This document shows, piece by piece, positions 59,776-64,000 of a stretch of 64,000 nucleotides of DNA. Position numbers and translations under genes: made by a program. Source of the DNA: Aselliscus stoliczkanus. Its lineage: Eukaryota > Chordata > Mammalia > Chiroptera > Hipposideridae. Where the stretch lies: the NCBI GenBank assembly GCA_033961575.1, contig CM066729.1, positions 31,282,501 through 31,346,500 of the forward strand, written 5' to 3'. The notes under the pieces are model-generated. The model did no database searches. It saw nothing but the letters and a program-made list of their open reading frames with translations, and had not been told where the DNA came from. Positions within the stretch are counted from its first letter, which is position 1. Each line of letters begins with the position of its first letter.

Positions 59776-59912
59776 TTTTTTTTTTTTTTTTAGCTGAGCC
59801 ATCCTGCCACTTGTTGGCAGCTCAACGGCAACTCAGCTCGGGCTGGCCTCGAACAACTGTTGCTCAGAGCTCAGCTCGCACTCTTGAGCGAGCTCTTAAC
59901 CAACTGAGCCAC
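59776..59912 (-). repeat. Short fragment of the multi-unit SINE with 9-bp TSD
   Basis: TSD GAATCTTCC at 59767-59775 and 59913-59921. A T-run, then AGCTGAGCCATCCTGCCACT...CTTAACCAACTGAGCCAC: a complete short insertion of about 137 bp just 3' of NMD3. Confidence 0.93.
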
Positions 59913-60364
59913 GAATCTTCCATTTTGAGAGTATAATTTTTAGGCTTATAGGTCCCAGAATACTCGTTATGCCCCAGAATTGATACAATTTGGGAATGCT
60001 GTTATTAATCTAATTCACAAAAAGCTGATTATAACCTAACTTATAAATATGAGTAATTTCAAAGTCATTGTGATCAGTTGTCTTCTTTTGTAGCGAGATC
60101 TTTATAGGCAAAAGTTACTTGATGGGCAAGGAAACAGTTTAGGGAGAGAGTTACTTATGTAATTCAGATGCTTAACGGCATCAAGCTAATTGCTTTCCAT
60201 AGTAGAACCCAGAACTAAAGGCGGTGCGCCAGGACACACCTACCTGTCAGTACTGAGTACCCAGGTTTGCTCTAGACTTAATTTTAGTAAATGTGTTCGT
60301 GTTGATTTCATCCTTTAGGTTACTTCATCTGTTATTTTTAGCCCAAGGGACATTAACTTTTTTT

Positions 60365-60970
60365 AAAAGAATTTGTTTTTAATTTTGACATAATTTCAGA
60401 CAAAGAAAAGTTGCAAGAATAGTACAAAGAATTGTTGGATATCCTTCGTTCAGTTTTGCCAAATGTGAACACATAACCTCATTTGCTTTTTTTCTCTATT
60501 TTCTCCTGAACCATTTAAAAGTAACCTTAAATAATTCATTGTTTCCTCCCCCATCCCCAAAGAATTATTATAATATGTAACCACAGTGCATTGATCAAAA
60601 TCAGAAAATTAACATTGTCACAATATTGTTACCTAAGAGATTTGTTAGTTGTCCCATCTATAAAGTCCTTTATAGAAAAAAATACACCTAAGATTGTGCA
60701 TTGCATTGGGTTCTCATATCTCTTTAAATTTCTTTTATCTGGACTAGTTCCTGAGTTTTTATGTTTTATGTAATTGACATTTTTGAAGAGTCCAAATCAG
60801 TTATTTTGTTGAATGACCCCAATTTGGGTTTGCCTGATGATTTTATAATTTTTGTTTTCTCATGATTGCTCATGGGGTAGTCAGGGCTACTCCAGAAGTA
60901 ATGCCAAATTGTCAGTGCCTTGTCAGAGGAGACGTGCCATCAGTTAGCCCAGATGTTTGCAGACTTCCTT
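60365..60970 (-). mobile_element. Old L1 3'-end fragment
   Basis: AATTTTGACATAATTTCAGAC...GAACACATAACCTCATTTGC matches antisense 3' ends of old L1 elements. Confidence 0.6.
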
Positions 60971-61596
60971 AGTAGATTTTTCTGTTTTAAGGAATTAAAG
61001 GATTTAATCCTTTATAATTTTTATTTTCAATTTTTTAAAATTTATTTTTAACTTACTGTGAAAATTACTTTTTATTTCCAGTTCTGTGAATTTTAACACA
61101 AGTTCTTGTAATCACCACCACAATCAAAATACAGAACAATTCTATCATTCCCTCCAGCTGCCCAGAAAATGTTGCTATCCCTTTGTTTTCAAACCCTTCC
61201 TGCCTCGTTAACCCTCGTTAACCCGACAACTTCTGATCTATTCTTTGACTTTATGATTTGCTCTTTCCAAAATACGTAAATGAAATCATATAGTATGTCT
61301 GTAGCCTTTGAGTCCATTTTTCTCACTTAACATGGTGTACTTGAGATTCATCCAAGGTGCTGTGTATATCAAATGTTTGTGCCTTTTTGTTTTGAGTAAT
61401 ACTGCGTTGTATGGGTGTACCACAGTTGATCCATTCCCCTGGTGGAGACACATTTGAATTTCTAGGTTTTGGTCATAGGAGTAAAGCTACCTTGAACATT
61501 TCTGTATAGGCTTTTATTTTACTTGTGTCAATAAAAAACTTGTTGAATCCTCTAGTTAAATATATATATATATTTAACTTTATAAGAATCCACCAA

Positions 61597-61700
61597 GTGC
61601 CGGCCAAGTAGTGCGGTGGTTAAGCGCTGGCTTGGGAAGCCAGCGGCCCCAGTTCGGGTCCCATGTGAGGGCCAGTGACACTGCCCTCAAAAAAAAAAAA
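61597..61700 (+). repeat. Short tRNA-derived SINE with TSD
   Basis: TSD ATCCACCAA on both sides (61588-61596 and from 61700). Full short form with A tail. Confidence 0.95.
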
Positions 61701-61805
61701 TCCACCAAACTTTTCCAAAGTGGTTTATGCCATTTTACTTCTCACCAGCAGTGTATGAACATTTCAGTTACTCTGCATCCTCACTACTGTTCGATGTCTT
61801 TTCTT

Positions 61806-62223
61806 TTTTTAAGATTTTATTGGGAAATTGGGGGAGGGAACCAGAGAAGGGGAACAGACAAGTTGCTGTCCTTTTTATTCTTCAGTCTAGTTGTGGAGGA
61901 CGTTGCTTCACTGGCCCATGTTGGTATCATCATTGTGCTCCTCTCGGGTGAGGCAGATTGGTTGCCAGCCTCTGGACGGCCACTCACAGCGGCTGCAGGC
62001 TGCTCACACTGGCTGCCGGCCACTCACTAGCCTATGGCAGCCCACTGCAGCAGTGGCTGCAGCTATGCCATCCCCGGGGACTCACAGCAGCCCAGCTCCA
62101 GGTGGAGCTGTTGTTCACCATCTTAGCTGTAGAGGGCAGTGTCACTGGCCCTCATGTGGGATCCGAACTGGGGCCACTAGCATCCCAAGCCAGCTCTTAA
62201 CCACTGTACCACTTGGCCAGCCC
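61806..62223 (-). repeat. Long tRNA-derived SINE, diverged copy
   Basis: AAGATTTTATTGGGAAATTG, the body with more changes than other copies, then the head ending GTACCACTTGGCCAGCCC. No clean TSD, so probably an older copy. Confidence 0.9.
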
Positions 62224-62420
62224 GGTGTCGTCTTTTTTTTTTTAAGCCACCCAAATAAGTGGATGATGGTGTCTTTGTGGCTTCAATTTGTATTTTCCTA
62301 ATGGTTAATTATGTTGAGCATATTTTCATGTGCTTATTTGTCATCTGTATGTCTTCATTGGTAGAAAGGCTGTTCAAGTCTTTTGTCTGCTTTTTAAAAT
62401 CAGGTTGTTTTCTTACTGAG

Positions 62421-63224
62421 TTAGTTTTTTATTTTGATACTCACATTGTCCCAGAATTGGTCAGTGGATACCCTGTCAGTCGGACTCCAATGTCCTTTTG
62501 ACAGGTGCTTGTCCATGGATTCAGTCTGGTTCATGGATGCTGATATTATAACGTAACTCTGGGCAGGTTTTCGATTTCCCTTGTTCTTGTGCATTCCGTT
62601 CTTGGCTTATTTTCATGATAGGGATCAGTTTACTTAAAACAGACCAATTTACTTAAAAATAAGCCAGCCTCCATTGAGTTATCCTGTGAATTAAGGAAAT
62701 GGCATCATAAAAAACACATATGTAGGCTATACATCTCGTCACATGTTGCAATAACTTGAACAGTGAGGCGGTGAGCCTTGATAAAGGCAAGAAATCAATT
62801 TGAAGATCTCTTTGAACTTTAAAATAGGGTAAGGAGAGAAGATTCAATTTTAGTCTTTGACGTCATACATTTTGAAAGAACTGCCTTGTTGGTTAGGGAA
62901 GAAGCATGATTTCAGATGGCTCCTGGTAAAACAAGATCTTTATAGTCTTTAAAAGTTATTAAGAGGTTTGGCAGCTGCTGTGTTCTGAAGAAGGGTGCAT
63001 GTATTGTTTTGTCTGCTGGAGGTTGTTTAGTGATTGCTGGTGTTAGCATTACAGTAGTGCCTGTATAGTGGCATTACTGACATAGTTTCAGTAAGTTATG
63101 GGTATTTATAACCCACTTGATAGCACTGTTGCAAAGTACTTTAAGATAATATATGTACTAGCACTAGTTTATGAAGTGCTGAAAAAAATAATTCTAGGTA
63201 AGCTGTGTTATATAGAAATAAAAG
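62421..63224. other. Intergenic stretch, nothing recognised
   Basis: Unassigned sequence downstream of NMD3, no gene supported. Confidence 0.5.
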
Positions 63225-63370
63225 CATGTTTTGAAGTCACCTGCCACTCGTTAGCTGTGTGACTTAAACTTTCTGAACCTCTATTTCCTCATCTTTTAAA
63301 AAGGAGTAATACTGCTTACTACACAGAGTATTAGTAAAATTCTTAAGCATAGTAAGCAACAAATTGTAAT
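63225..63370 (+). repeat. MIR SINE (ancient)
   Basis: CTGCCACTCGTTAGCTGTGTGAC...TTCTGAACCTCTATTTCCTC follows the MIR core. Confidence 0.75.
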
Positions 63371-63589
63371 TATTCAATAAATAATGCCTGCTTTTCAAAT
63401 TTATAAACAGTTTTAGTGTGTTTAGTATTTAAGTTGAGAAAAAAATCTTGTATGCGTATTTTTTTAGAGCAGCATAGAGCTTTAGAAAATGTGAATGGCA
63501 CAGAGAACTATAAAGACAGGAGCATGAATCACCCATATTCCCACTCTAGGGAGATTATTACTGTAAACATTTTAGAATTTTTTCTTTTT

Positions 63590-64000
63590 TAATGGACTTT
63601 ATTTTTTAATAGTTTTAGATCTTCAGAAAAATTGGATAGTACAGAGTTCCCATATATGCCACATTGAACTTCCCCTATTGCTAACATTTTACATCAGTAT
63701 GATACATTTGTTATACTTAAAGAGCCAATAATACATTATTACTAACTAAAGTCCGTAGTTTATTTAGATTTCCTTAGTTCTTATCCAATGTACTTTTTCT
63801 TTTCCAGGATATAACATTACAGTTAATTGTCATGTTTTCTTAGGCTTCTTTTGGCAGTGGCAATTCCTCTGACTTGCCTTGTTTTTGATAACCTTAACAG
63901 TTTTGAGGAGTACTGGTCAAGTATTTTGTAGGATGCCCCACTATTGGAATTTGTTGGATGTTTTTCTCATGATAAGACTGGGGTTATGGGTTATTGGGGA
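63590..64000 (-). mobile_element. Old antisense L1 3' end, running off the window
   Basis: TAGTTTTAGATCTTCAGAAA...CAGAGTTCCCATATATGCC...CCCCTATTGCTAACATTTTAC is the antisense 3' end of an old L1; continues past 64,000. Confidence 0.65.

Larger units (their letters stand above)
61020..62420 (-). mobile_element. Old antisense L1 3' end with nested SINEs
   Basis: TTCTGTGAATTTTAACACAAG...ATCATATAGTATGTCTGTAGCC...CACCAGCAGTGTATGAAC, resuming after the SINE at CAATTTGTATTTTCCTAATGG. Two SINEs interrupt it. Confidence 0.75.

Overview
This window is mammalian nuclear DNA. It holds one protein-coding gene, NMD3, on the + strand, set among interspersed repeats. There are no bacterial operons, tRNA or rRNA genes, CRISPR arrays or plasmid features. 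The repeats point to a bat. Three related tRNA-derived SINE types, whose heads share a GGCCGGCC start and a GTTAAG motif, are present in short (~110 bp), long (~430 bp) and multi-unit (~340 bp or more) forms. From memory these resemble SINEs of yinpterochiropteran (horseshoe / false-vampire type) bats; species level is not established.

Layout. Positions 1-28,500 are intergenic. They hold a truncated long SINE, a short MITE-like element and an internally deleted mariner in a dinucleotide tract (1.1-2.0 kb), a long antisense L1 (2.0-6.25 kb), a possible old LTR, and a 5'-truncated L1 with a perfect 16-bp target-site duplication (TSD) and an apparent 3' transduction (8.1-9.8 kb). Further on are a sense L1 split by foreign DNA (10.5-12.4 kb), an ERV-like LTR (18.5-19.25 kb), and an old antisense L1 carrying two closely related solo LTRs, each with its own 4-bp TSD (20.7-25.0 kb). 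A decayed RPSA (uS2) processed pseudogene lies at 27.36-28.25 kb.

Positions 28,640-29,140 form the NMD3 CpG-island promoter, which includes a TCTCGCGAGA palindrome. NMD3 coding sequence runs from 29,482 to 58,256 in 15 coding exons. The splice junctions I assigned give an uninterrupted 503-residue protein, the length I know for mammalian NMD3. NMD3 is the adaptor that links the pre-60S ribosomal subunit to the CRM1/XPO1 export receptor. Introns carry many SINEs, mostly with identifiable TSDs, and mostly antisense L1 pieces. The 3' UTR runs to about 59.37 or 59.48 kb. The rest (to 64,000) is intergenic L1 and SINE material.

I found no previously undescribed gene system. The observations most worth checking are the rearranged inverted SINE/L1 block in NMD3 intron 11 (48.9-51.15 kb), the long inverted SINE pair in intron 7, the L1 3' transduction, the two same-family solo LTRs in one old L1, the modular SINE family and two non-consensus donor sites in NMD3. 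Repeat family names were assigned by eye and from memory; exon coordinates were read base by base.
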